Origin: Ulota crispa
Lineage: Eukaryota > Streptophyta > Bryopsida > Orthotrichales > Orthotrichaceae
Assembly (NCBI GenBank): GCA_963920765.1
Contig: OY987242.1
Span: forward strand, 19,182,002 to 19,246,001
Direction: 5' to 3'
DNA: 64,000 nucleotides
Positions within the stretch are counted from its first letter, which is position 1. Every line of letters begins with the position of its first letter. Both the position numbers and the translations under genes were made by a program. This document shows positions 25,033-36,091 of the stretch, in pieces. The notes under the pieces are model-generated. The model did no database searches, was not told where the DNA came from, and worked only from the letters and a program-made list of their open reading frames with translations.

Positions 25033-25461
25033 GAGGGCTCTAAAATGGTTGAACTCCTGAAATGAACATCTCTTGTGAGGGAGGAGCACCCATAAGGAGC
25101 GCTGTCCCCAAAACTGGTTTCTCTGAAATTGTGGAATACCTATGGAAGTGAATAGATGTAAGGACAAGGATGTATAGTATGTGAACATGAAATCTTGATA
25201 GTGGTCATGGGTACAATGGCAGTTTGCTTTTTAAAAATTCACGACTTATTCTCACAGTATCCAAATAATACATTTAAAATTGCAAAGTAAGTATTTTTTG
25301 TTCTTAATAGGACCCTATAATTTGCTAGCCGGTTATTAATACTCATGTTTGAAACCCTTATATTGACGCTTATGAGTGCTCCTACCTTATGTTGCTCAAG
25401 GGCTATGGGAAAAAACATGTACAAATAGAGTACATTTAAGGAGGTGAACCATTTTAGAGCC
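25033..25461. mobile_element. 429-bp TIR element, TTA flanks
   Basis: The left end GAGGGCTCTAAAATGGTT and the right end AACCATTTTAGAGCC are inverted, with a two-base slip at the left tip. TTA lies on both sides (25030-25032, 25462-25464). PIF/Harbinger-like MITE by TSD. No coding capacity. Confidence 0.65.
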
Positions 25462-25639
25462 TTAACCAAATTAGAGCCTCCTACCTTATGTGTAATTGAA
25501 AATGTCAACTCAAATGGAAAGGGGTTTATTTCACTTTGAACTTAATAGTAATTCATAACCCTAAATTTTTGAAAGACGCCACTATAGTAAAGGGCAAAAT
25601 GCAATGGGATAACCCTAGTATTTCATTGTGCAAAAAGTG

Positions 25640-26040
25640 AAGGGAAATAATATGGGCACACCAATGGTTTTATATAACCACACCTAGAGAGGATGAATTT
25701 ATATTCTTCACATCCAAAAGTTGAATTGGAAAATTTTGAATTCAGAGTTGGATTTGGAGACCTTGCTTTAGTTTAGGACTGTGAAGGAAGTTACAGTTGA
25801 ACAAAGTCCAATGGAGAAGCTTAGTTAGGGGCCAAATTATTACTATTACTTTTGTTTACAAAAAATATAACAATAAAAATAAAGAAAGTAAATGGAATTT
25901 TCCATTGAGTGTTGTTCAACTCTAAACCTTTGTTGTAGTTCTAAACTATATGAAGGTCTCCAAATCTTAGTATAATTGCAGTAATAAAATAATAATAACA
26001 TTGCATGACCACAACAAAGTTGGAGAGTGTTGTGCAAAAT
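25640..26040. mobile_element. Foldback of the GATATGTGCACACC family, diverged copy
   Basis: The left arm contains ATATGGGCACACC and TTGGATTTGGAGACCTT; the right arm contains the complement of the latter (AAGGTCTCCAAATC). Arms and order match the clearer hairpin at 27563-28001. Shared blocks include the Gln-free string GTTACAGTTGAACAA-like sequence and a GGAGAAGCTTA-type block near the loop. Confidence 0.6.
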
Positions 26041-26262
26041 TGCAAATGGCTACATGTTGAAGAACCAACCTAAAACTTTGAGTATATACAAAGAAATGGC
26101 ATTGTTTTGGGAAAGAATGCTACAAATTCTTAATTTTTATTTACAAAATTTTAGAAATGCATTGCAAAGGTATCAATTGAGCTATTAGATGAAGGTGAGT
26201 ATTCTATAATGTAACCCAAAAATGATTTAATGTTAATTTGAGGATCTCTTTTCTTTTTGAAG

Positions 26263-26602
26263 GGCGATGGCACAATTAGGGTACCCCGAAAAGGACTTGC
26301 CAGACCTCCAAAAAGGATTAATATTTGACATGCACTATTGAGTCCTGATTCATTTTGTTTAGTGAAAAAATTGAACTTGCAAGAGATGAGACATTTTTCT
26401 TAGGCTTTCCTTGCATTAAGATATTCATTTAGAAAGTGATCCTTCCATCAAAAGGACTTTCTTGATCTTTTTTCACACCATAAAAGTGATTAGAACCCAA
26501 ATGTCCTGATCCAGACTTTTTGTGACTTGTAATTTGTAATGGCTCCCTAAAATGAACTATTAACATTTTAATCATTTTGACCATACATGCACCTAGAAAC
26601 AA

Positions 26603-26646
<44 letters not shown>

Positions 26647-27105
26647 TTTTGCCACTTTAAAAAAATTACAAATTTTTAGTGTTCTTTATTGAACGTGGAA
26701 AAACTTGCATGAAATTGTCCCTAAAAGAATTCACAACAACTAATTTTAATAATGTATGGACTAATACACTTTAAATTCATGGACTATAGAAGCTTGCACA
26801 ATTATAAATGCATTAATCTAATTCCTACTAACCAAATTTGTTGTCCGGATGAGTCCTTTACTTCATTTTGATGAAATGAGACACTTCCGGAACTTCTCAC
26901 AAAATTTCTCATTTGGACATGATAACATTCATCATTTGAAAAAGTGTATTTTTTTTCTACTAATCTACAAGTATAAGCAACTTCTTGCCAAAAAATAAGC
27001 AGCAAAGCACTCTCTAATAAGACATAATAAATAGCAAAAGTATCATGGGTATGACCAAATCCGAGTTAAGCAGTCCTTTTCGGTTACCCTAATTGTGCCA
27101 TCACC
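26263..27105. mobile_element. 843-bp TIR element with 6-bp TTGAAG duplication
   Basis: Inverted ends of about 32 bp begin GGCGATGGCACAATTAGGG on the left and end CCCTAATTGTGCCATCACC on the right. The left flank (26257-26262) and right flank (27106-27111) are both TTGAAG. A (TA)n tract sits inside (26604-26644). No transposase is encoded. A 6-bp duplication is unusual among plant superfamilies, so I leave the superfamily open. Confidence 0.8.
26604..26644. repeat. (TA)n microsatellite
   Basis: About 41 bp of uninterrupted TA inside the 843-bp element. Confidence 0.95.
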
Positions 27106-27189
27106 TTGAAGCCAATTCAAATTGAGAAGCTAAAATGATTTATAGCCTTCATATAGTGAAAGGCTTTGTCAAGTTTAGTAATTATTAAT

Positions 27190-27379
27190 AGGGGTTTTCA
27201 TATATCTCAAAAAATTGGTGAACAAATGGTCATGAACAAGTTTTTGTTCACCGGTGAATATGCTATGAAGACCTTTCGGAGGTCGTCATGGCTTGTTCAT
27301 GGAGTGTCTTTTTCATGTTTTTCACAAATCTTTTTCACGTGAACAATTTTGGTGCATAATGCCATAATCGAAAACCCCT
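27190..27379. mobile_element. 190-bp MITE, AGGGG ends, AAT duplication
   Basis: Ends AGGGGTTTTC and GAAAACCCCT, flanked by AAT (27187-27189, 27380-27382). The left subterminal sequence TTGGTGAACAAATGG and an internal GGTCGTCATGGCT-type block match the 633-bp relative at 2168-2800. The two define one family. Confidence 0.82.
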
Positions 27380-27562
27380 AATGAAAGTGAATGGTCAATT
27401 CCATACCACTGTAGGATTTTAAATAATAAAAAAAACCCAAAGCAAAAATAAATAATTGATGCAATCATTATATTAGAAGGGAAGACCTGAAGATTTTAGA
27501 AGGAAGAGGATGAACCCAACTAATATTGGAAAAAAATTGGTTTGCTCTTGTAAGAGGAGGAA

Positions 27563-28001
27563 TATGAAGCATTAAAAAGGAGGATTGATATGTGCACACC
27601 GGGGGGTTGATATTTGCACACCCCCTTGGGAGATAAATTACAGATTTCTACCATCAAAAAGCTGAATTTGAGAATTTTGAATTTAGATTGGATTTAGAGA
27701 CAATGGTTTACTCTAGAAAAGTTGCAATTAAACAACACTTAGTGAAAAAGCTTAAGTAGGGGAAAAACTGTTACTTTTACTTTTGTTTGTAAAAAAAGAT
27801 AAGCTTTTTCATTAGGTGTTGTTCAATTGCAGTTTTTTGTATGGTTCTAGAGTAAACCATGGTCTCTAAGTCTAAATATGAATTCAAATTTCTCAAATTC
27901 AGATTTTTGATGATAGAAATGTACAATTTACCTTCCAGGGGGGTGTGCAAATATCAACCCTTGATGTGCACATATCAATTCCCTTTAAAAAATGCTTCAT
28001 A
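27563..28001. mobile_element. Foldback of the GATATGTGCACACC family
   Basis: Near-continuous arms pair from TATGAAGCATT (27563) to AATGCTTCATA (28001). Inside are TTGATATGTGCACA, TTGATATTTGCACACCCCC and GGTTTACTCTAGAA on the left and their complements on the right, closing near an AAGCTTTTTC loop. This is the reference copy for relatives at 25640-26040 and about 60770-61050. No coding content. Confidence 0.82.
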
Positions 28002-28099
28002 CATAAGTCTCAACCATCTATGAAGATAGAAGGCCACAAAGGTAACTTGGACAAGTCCAATGGTGAAAAATGAATTGCAATTAACTGTATTTAGCTGAA

Positions 28100-29135
28100 C
28101 TGGCTTCCCTTCGGAGCCTCCCGGCTCTGCTAAACTTGGTTTCACGGACCAGAACCGGAGTTTTGATTGGCCATGCGTGAGGGGATTGTTTTTCAATGGA
28201 ATGCGCCCAAAAGTCCGGCCCAGAGCTCCGATGAGGCCAATGGAAACTGACTCTAAGCCTCATGTGCATGGGCCTAATCTCACAATCTCGCCGGACTTGT
28301 TGCAGAGAACAAATTTTGCTCTAGAAGCAATGGCGTCCATCTCCATGGCCACTGCCATCGCCCCCGCCGAGCTTGTAGCGGCACTGTCCCACGACGTGAG
28401 CTCCAAAAGCGCGCTCTTGGGCTCTCACGCCTCCATATTTGTGGCCTTGTGGGCACGGACTGTATGCTCCGCTGCGTCTCCATCCGTCGACAAAACCACT
28501 GCGGTCTAGACCGCAAATAGGGTTTGCCATTGCACTAGCGCTGGCCGCCATTGTGGGCTCAAGCGACTTTGTGGTGCTGGAAGCGCGCGTTGATGTGGCA
28601 AGGCTGACCCTGTGCAAGGAGAGCAAGGGCTTTGCGAAGCGGGAGAAGCAAGAGATCAAGAAGCTAGAGAGTAGGTTGAAGCTGTACACACCCGGTAGCG
28701 CCCCGTCATTGGCAATCAACACCACCATTGAGAAAACGAGGCGGCGGTTTGCGTTCTACGGCAAGAAAGGGCTGTTGTGCAGGACTGATGGGCTTCCGCA
28801 TTTGATTGTGGATAGGGGCCAAGCGCATTTGGGCAAATTTGTCCTCCTGGATGTGGTGTTCCTTTACATCATTGGCTGGATTGGATAGGTGGGTAGGGCG
28901 TACTCGATCAAGGTCAAAAACTCCAAGAAGTCCACCAAGAAGGAGATCATCATTGATGTGCCCCTTACGCTTGGGATCATGTCCAAGGGCTTGACTTGGC
29001 CCGTGTCTGCCCTTGGCGAGCTCCAAAATGGCAAGCTCATGGAGAAGAACAGCAATATCACAGTCTCTCCCCAATAAATTGCTGTATGATTCCCTTGTGA
29101 CATTGCTTTTTCTTGATTGGTGTAATAAACTCAAC
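28100..29135 (+). pseudogene. psaF: psaF pseudogene (photosystem I reaction centre subunit III)
   Basis: PsaF is the nuclear-encoded, plastid-imported photosystem I subunit that docks plastocyanin on the lumen side. An ATG at 28330 opens a Ser/Ala-rich transit-peptide-like stretch in one frame. A shift near 28505 moves to the frame with [20 protein letters not shown] (thylakoid-type signal) and the mature part: [76 protein letters not shown], ending ITVSPQ at 29077. TAG at 28886-28888 replaces the Trp of GWIGWVGR (TGG to TAG). Several conserved residues differ from known PsaF (for example CKES preceded by LTL rather than LTP). No intron is visible in the coding part and no poly-A tail follows. 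Promoter-like GC-rich sequence with CCAAT-type boxes precedes it, so a DNA-level duplicate of an intronless gene is as likely as a retrocopy. Confidence 0.92.
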
Positions 29136-30450
29136 CCTTCATTTGTACACTTTTTTTTGTGTATTTTGTACTTTGCATATGCTTAGAAGCATTGATATTT
29201 GTTACTGAGAGTTCACTAGATTTTATATTTTGTTGCAATTGTGGGATATGTTACTTGAATTGGTAGACAATTTTAGAATCAGATTTAAGGTGATTTGGTA
29301 ATACACTCTCAGTTTACTAATTCTATTTATTAGAGTGGCATGAATCTTCATTTTCTTAAATTGATTTGAAAAAAAGGTTTTTACTTTGTGCCTAGCAAAG
29401 TAATGCGAAAGAGTTGTCTTGAATGTGTCTATCACATTCTCACGCTAGGTTCAAATTGTGTCAACATGTGCATACTAGGGCATATTTCTCTGCAGCCAGT
29501 TAATGTGCATATGAAGTGGATGTTGTGCATGCCTGATTGAGAAGGTAGTGCATAGGCGCAAATATTTTGGTATTATAATTTTGTATCCTTGATCACATTT
29601 GCATTGTGATGTTCCTTGCTTTTGTGCTCCTTTGTTTTCTGAAGGGAAAAGAGTCTGAACTTACAAGCTTGAATTAATGGATCTTGCACTAACTGAAGCA
29701 AATCATAAGGATGATGCTAAAGGTTAAGTCACTCCAGATAGAGTTTATTGCCTTAACTGCTGACTTTAGTGTACTAGCTTTTTAAACTATGGATATTTGG
29801 ATAGTTTTCTAAGACCTTGAAATGTACAACCATGGTACTGTGTGCTAAGTTTTAGGTTCATTGTCATGGACTTGTGTGAGTGTTCAAACCTCCCTCTCAA
29901 GAAGTAAGCGCAAGCACAACCGAGTTCTAACAAAACTAAGAAATGAGCTATAATAGCAAGAGGGTGGGTTTGGTTGTAGATTTCCGACTAAAGATGCCTT
30001 CCAAGCAATGGATCTTTACTAACAAGACTACAATATACAATGATGAGCAAAGGAATGGAATAATTTCATTAGTACGCCAAATGTGGCTAAGCGAGGGAGG
30101 GACATGAGTGATCATACCTCATCATGAGGTCCGGCGTACCCCATAGCTTGGTCGTGTTAGGCCTCCATTCTTTTGTGAGGGTGGATGAGGTGGTGTAAGC
30201 CGAAGAGGGGTGAGTTCTATTCTAAGGACAAATAATCACAACATATTAGTGGGCGGATGACACCAATATCTACTAATGGACCCGGTTACGTCATGTGGTT
30301 ATGACAAATAATCACAATGTTGCATACGTATCTAGGAGGGCGTTAGGGCCCCCCTTAGTCCCCTTTTATGCGCACAATGGAATCCATAGTGAAACTAATT
30401 GGCCTTTGGTCTCTTTGGTGGACTAACTATGACGGCTTGTTTTGTCACAC
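29136..30450. other. Non-coding interval
   Basis: No motif-bearing frame. AT-rich up to about 29870, then mixed composition. Nothing further identified. Confidence 0.4.
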
Positions 30451-30829
30451 CTTTCCTATGATGCGGGTGGACTAACCCAAGATATGAGCAATGTATGAAT
30501 CCAATTAACAATTGGATACTTGAAGTTAGGCCAAAAATAATTAAGTGGCGCTAGTTTCTCTTTAAATGATTTGTCCCTTTTTGTTAATACAATTGGCAAA
30601 AATTCACCTGGCTGAGGCTGCCTGGCAGCTTTGGACTTTGAGGTCAGAGGCAAGTCGGAGGGCGCTGACCGCGGTCTAGCGAGCTGGGGTCTGGCAAGCT
30701 GGGTTTGGCAAGCCAAGGACCGGCAAGACTTGTGGGTCAAGGGGACCGGCGGTTGGGGCAGCGGGTTTTGGGTATCGAGCGCTGGTGTTGCGGCCATTGC
30801 AAGGCGCGCGACGCGAGCTCGGAGACAAG

Positions 30830-31150
30830 GTTGACGTGAGTTGGGTGGATAGGGAACTGACGTGAGCTCGGAGACAGGATCAACGTGAACTTGGAGGCAG
30901 GATTGATGAGAGCTTGGTAGACAGGAGTTGACGTGAGCTTGGTGAACTTGGGTGACAAAAAAATTGGCTTGTGAGCTTGGAGACAGGGATCGATGTGACC
31001 TCAGAGATAGGGGCTGACAGGGGCTTGTAGACACGGAATTGACGTGAGTTGGTGAGCTCGGGTGACACGGAATTTCGCTCGTGAGCTTGGGGAATGGCTT
31101 GTGAGCTTGGTAGACAGGGGACAGACGTGGGCTTGTAGACACAGAACTGA
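30830..31150 (+). repeat. Degenerate tandem array, unit about 24-30 bp
   Basis: Repeated imperfect units built on GACGTGAGCTTGGAGACAGG. The minus-strand 228-residue frame (30456-31142) is Ser/Pro/His low complexity created by the array and is not called as a gene. Confidence 0.8.
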
Positions 31151-31164
31151 CGTGAGCTGATGAG

Positions 31165-31465
31165 CTTGGGTGACTGAGAGTGACTAGCTATCAGATTGAG
31201 AGATTGAGAGTAAATTGGCTATTAGCTCAAGAGACTAAGGGTGAATGACTGGAAGCTCAAGAGATTGAGGGTGAACTGGCTGTAAGCTCAAAGAGATTGA
31301 GAGTGATCTGGCTATGAATTCAAGAGACTGAGAGTACTCTAGTTATGAGCTCAAGAGACTGAGGGTGACTGACTGGAAGCTTAAGAGACTGAGAGTGATC
31401 TTGCTATGAGCCCGAAAGACTGAGGATGAACTGGCTGTAAACTCAAGAGACTGAGAGTGACAGTT
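31165..31465 (+). repeat. Second tandem array, unit about 31 bp
   Basis: About nine units of the pattern CTCAAGAGACTGAGAGTGA with a CTGGCTATGAG spacer, period 30-32 bp (unit starts near 31231, 31261, 31293, 31324, 31354, 31385, 31415, 31446). It directly follows the first array but has a different unit. Confidence 0.88.
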
Positions 31466-34400
31466 GCACACTCAGTGGGAGGCAGAGATTTGGCCGTGAG
31501 CTTGTAATGCCAAATATGGGCGGGCGATGAGCTCAATAATCAGCTGCAAGAGCTGGGTGTCTGTTGCTGAGGGGGAAGCTGGCTCACTTACCCAACAAAC
31601 TCTAATAGCGAGGCTAGGCCTCAAGCCAAGGGAGCTCGTGAGCAGGTGACTTCTCAGAAAACTATTGAGCAAATCAAGATAGCTGGCCAATCAAGGCTAA
31701 GCTGAAAGGATTCACAAAGAGCTGTTAGGAAGTCTTAATTTGTTATGGGAGTTCTAATAGTGACTGGTAAGCTAAGACTCAGGCAAAGGGTTCTACACTA
31801 ACCAACTAATGACTTTGAAGGCAAGTGGGACTTCTAAGAAGTTTGGAAGAGCGACTTCGCCAATCAAAATCCAACTTCCTAGGGGTTAGTGGGACTAAAG
31901 CAAGGAGGGCTATGGCTTGGCAAGACACAAGTGATAAGAGGAGTACACATAGGAGAGGTGGGACCAAGTAATGGTAAGTGGTTTAAAACAAGGAGATGGT
32001 TACAAGTGATAAGTGGCCAAGGAGTGTTTTTGGGAGGAGGTGGGCCTCCCTTTATACTTTTGAGGGGGGTCACCTCAACCCTCTATCTAGGAAATCCATA
32101 GATCCCTTGAAATCTACCTAAAATCTAAGAAAAGCCAAAAATAAATGAAATCTGGATGAATTTGTCGTAAATTTTGGAGCGTAACTCCAAACAGCAAATG
32201 GATGGTGGTGTTGGATTCCTTGGATTCAAAATAGCTGGTTTTGGTTGTTCACACTCCCAATTCCAAGCTACAAGACATTGGGAAACTTGAATGAAGGGTT
32301 CAAGGTGGATGGATGAAAAGTCCAGAATTGGGGGTTCATCCCAAATTGAGAAATTAACTTCCCAAGGTCTTCCAATGTTGTCGGGGGAGCCGGGAAACAC
32401 TCCTTGCTTTTGTCAATTGGGCTCCAAATGGGTACAATCTTGAAATTGGATGTTGCGCATTATCTTGAAATTGGATGGATGTCGCCGTTCAAAGTCTTGT
32501 CGCTATTGAAACAACTTGAAACTTGGGGGATCTTCATAAATCCTTGAGAAAATCTTCCATGAATTTTGGTGGCATTTTATTGCCATTTGTCAACCTCCTT
32601 TGACCGGAGTCGACTGGTAGCCTAGCAAGGTTAATTGCTTGGAATCACGCTCTCTGAAAAGCGGAAGGTCTTGGAAACCTTAGGTGTGGACACACCAAAT
32701 TGATAATGTGACTTGGCTAGGTGATGTGGCCCTTGGCCATGGCATAACTAATCTATTCCTCTCTAATTAGGTTAGTGGGGACTTTTAGAGGGGATCCTAA
32801 GTCCCATATATCATTTCCTAAACTAACCCTTTCTAATTAGGTTAGTGGGGACTTTTGGAAGGGATCCCAAGCCCCTAGTATGTGTGTTGCTCAAACTAAC
32901 TAAAAACCACTAAATCTCACTAAATCTCTCTTAATGACTTATCAAATGGAGTAGGGTAAATGACATATTGCTAACCATTTGGTTTAACTAATCTAAATCA
33001 ACATAAATGGCTATTCCACTTATATTAGTGTAATTTCAAAACTAAGTGAAACGAAAAATGAATTCAAGACTTCTGATGCTGAATCTGGAACTCACAACTT
33101 GCTTACCTTATTTCTCATGAGGAGTTGAGGTTTAGTTAACTTGATATGCATGCTGAAGTTTTTGCTGACCATGCATAGGTGCTGGATGAGATTCCTTTAG
33201 CCATCTGCATCTCAAGAACAAGTTTCTTTGTATTTTGGGTCAACATTCAACCTAGTGAATCCAAGGATCATGGGCTGTAATTTTAGATATTACCACACTT
33301 ACATCAAGTATGGGATTATCCGATACATGTAGAGATTGTAAACATTGGATTTGCATGTGATTTTTTGACATTCTTTAGCAGAAAAAGCATGAATGCACCT
33401 TGCCATTCTTGTGATGAACTTCAGTCACAAAAGCTGTTGTTTACGAGTATTTTTTACTAAGAGTGAAAACCTCAAATGTCCAGGTCCAAAAAAATTCATA
33501 CGGTACACTGCTGAACTCAATATGGTATTATAATGCAAATATGTAATTTGACTTCAAGTCCTACTCTAAAATCCTTGAGATTAATTGTGCAACTTTTTTT
33601 GTGAAACCTTTCAAGTGCAACAAGAAGTAGGTGATTGTTTTCAAAGAAGTGAGATGTTCTTAAAGCATCCGACAAAGAAGGTTCGAAGAAGAGAAATCGC
33701 ATGAGGATGTGAAAAGAGGAGGAAGGAGTCGTAGAGAAAGGGAAAGCCGGGAATAAGCGTAGGAGTAGGGGAAAGCATAGAGAAGAAAGGAAGAGAGGAA
33801 GGATTCACCAATGAGAATGATCAAAATATATCACATTTTATGAACCCCTAAAACGCCTACGGGACGTTTTTCTTGAGATAGAAAAAAGTTGTTTTTCATT
33901 TGGATTTTTTTAGAAGTGACCATAGATACACGGTGCATCATGGAAGGTAAATGGCAATCTCACAAAATGCACTCATATTTTTAGATAACCCAAATTGTGA
34001 GAAGATTCAAATACATGGTGTTAGGTCCCATTTTGCCATTCTTGCAAATTTCATGAGGTGTTGATTTATACTTTTAGAAATACTATTACAATGAGTGGAT
34101 ACCTCACACACCACTATAGAACAACGTAGAGCTATTGTTATAAGGCAAGCATGATGACCACTTAGGCGTTCAAGCGTTAGTGCATTGGTTCCAAGGTGGG
34201 CATTTTGAAAAATTTGGAGGAATATAATGTTTGGCTAGGACCATGATAGTATGGCACCAAAATGGTATCGTACAAGCTTCAAGTCATTTTCACATTCTCA
34301 TTCCCAATACCTAATTTTAGATTCTTGACACCCTATTTAAACTTTCCATTGATAAGAATACTTGGTTTTTGAGTTTTCTTGGTCACAATTCCTAGTGCAA

Positions 34401-35051
34401 AATGGCCTTTAATATATGATGGTTGTAGTTGGCCAATGTTGTTAGTGGAAAGAGTTTTCCTTCAGTTGGTAGTACAAATGCTTGTTATCTTTGCAGTGAG
34501 GCTTCACTCCTCGCTTTTGTGATACTAGCAAAATCATGCATTTGACCAGAATCATAGACAATGATTCCTCTAAATGGGTTCAGATTCATGGGATGGTTTT
34601 GATCATTCTGGAGTGTTTGAAGTTGAATTTGGGATGAGAGCTATTGTTGAAACTGCAAACTTTGGTCATGGACTTGGTACCCTTATAGGGATTCGAACCA
34701 AGGCTGCCTGCTTCAGGGGGTGCTTCAGGATAAGGGCCGAGGAGAAATTTCAGCTTCACCAACCTAAATCCGGCATTTCTGAATTTCAATTGGAATTTCA
34801 CTAGCATGGGTTGGTTATTCCTATGAAACTTCTAAAAATATTCTATAATATTCTATAATTATATATTTGGAAGAAGTTGGCCGGTTTTTATCTTGTAGTT
34901 TTAGTTTTAACCCATTTTTTTTGCAATTTCAACTGGCTAACAACACGTTAACTGCCAATTATCCTCTTGGAGTTCAGGGGTGCTTCAAGGGATGGTATGT
35001 CTCTAGTTATCTTGTCAATGATCAAGTGTATATTTTTACTCATGTTACAAT
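31466..35051. other. Unassigned, partly repetitive DNA
   Basis: Higher GC to about 32.9 kb, then AT-rich. Contains a 70-bp tandem duplication (about 32762-32900, block TCTAATTAGGTTAGTGGGG twice). No protein motif on either strand and no paired long repeats found. A tRNA B-box-like sequence lies at 34688-34699 on the minus strand. The minus frame 33517-33702 and both frames at 34574-34807 are unconvincing. Confidence 0.4.
32762..32900 (+). repeat. 70-bp tandem duplication
   Basis: Two imperfect copies carry TCTAATTAGGTTAGTGGGG, then GACTTTT, then GGGATCC, offset by 70 bp. Confidence 0.8.
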
Positions 35052-35126
35052 TTAACCCCTAAAGGACCAAGCCTTTTTTTCTGTGAAAATCACTGAAATC
35101 TACCACTTCTAGGAGGTTTAGTAAAA

Positions 35127-35855
35127 GGGTAGTTGCAAGAAACACTTCACAATTTTGTCTCAAACACCCTTAGTACTAGTAATACTAGGTAGTACTATGA
35201 GCCTTTGGAATAATTTTTTTAAATAAAATAAAATATGGAAAATTTGTAAAGCACTTAAAATAGCATATTTGTGAAAATTCAGACTTAGAAAAATTTTATT
35301 CTAAAAGTTATGCACAAAACAAAATCACCAACAAAAAGCCAATTTCTTTCTTGCTTTTTAGAAAATAGTAAAATAATTCAAAAAAATAAAATAAAAACTA
35401 TCCATTTGAGAACCCATTAAACAAATTCATATGGTACAATTGCTTTGCTGAGAATTTTTTTTGTATTTTGCCAATGAAGGGAGATAGCATGCCTACTTTA
35501 AGACATTGTAGATACCATGGAATTCATAATTTTGCAAAACACTTCTACAAATGCCTGTAAACATGCTCCATAAACAACATCCTTGATTTATAGCCCTAGA
35601 AAAGCTTTTTTGGACCCAAAATAGTACTAAAAACCCCTAAAATGGCCAAGGTAGACACCTATTTGGGGGCTGTTCAAAAATAGTAAAATAATTTAAAAAA
35701 AACTGCAAAAATAATGGAAGGTCTATAACTATGACATGGACCTTTTTCTAAAATTTCAGCTCAAAAGAAATTGTTGCGCAAAAGTTACAAGCCAAAAAGC
35801 ACCTGTAGGAGGGAAAGGGGATAGAAAATAGTACAAGTGTTTCTTGCAATCACCC
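35127..35855. mobile_element. 729-bp TIR element nested in the TTAA element
   Basis: Ends GGGTAGTTGCAAGAAACACTT and the inverted AAGTGTTTCTTGCAATCACCC (one to two mismatches). AAA borders both sides, but the exact target duplication is uncertain. No coding content. Confidence 0.65.
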
Positions 35856-36091
35856 AAAGAGGGATTTTATGTTTTGTTTTTGGGAAATCCAACCATAGGA
35901 TCTTGCCCTAGACTAGAAGAGGTACTTGTGGGAAAAAAATCAGGTCATTCTATATGGAGAGGAGGGAGATATTTACATCTGAAGTGAAAAAAAAAGGTTT
36001 TTTTCCGTGCTGTACAAAAAATTCAAAAGCCTTTGACCACTCTTACATGAAAAAAATTGGTCTACACAAAGTTGAGGTTTACTTTTTGCAT

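Noticed and set aside
28280-29134. Several minus-strand frames over the psaF copy
   Set aside because: They are antisense shadows of the PsaF reading frame.
30456-31142. 228-residue minus-strand frame
   Set aside because: Low-complexity Ser/Pro/His sequence made by the tandem array. No domain, promoter or homologue recognised.
29870-32900. Possible long retroelement remnant
   Set aside because: The mixed composition and tandem arrays suggested it, but I found no paired long repeats and no recognisable protein, so no element is called.
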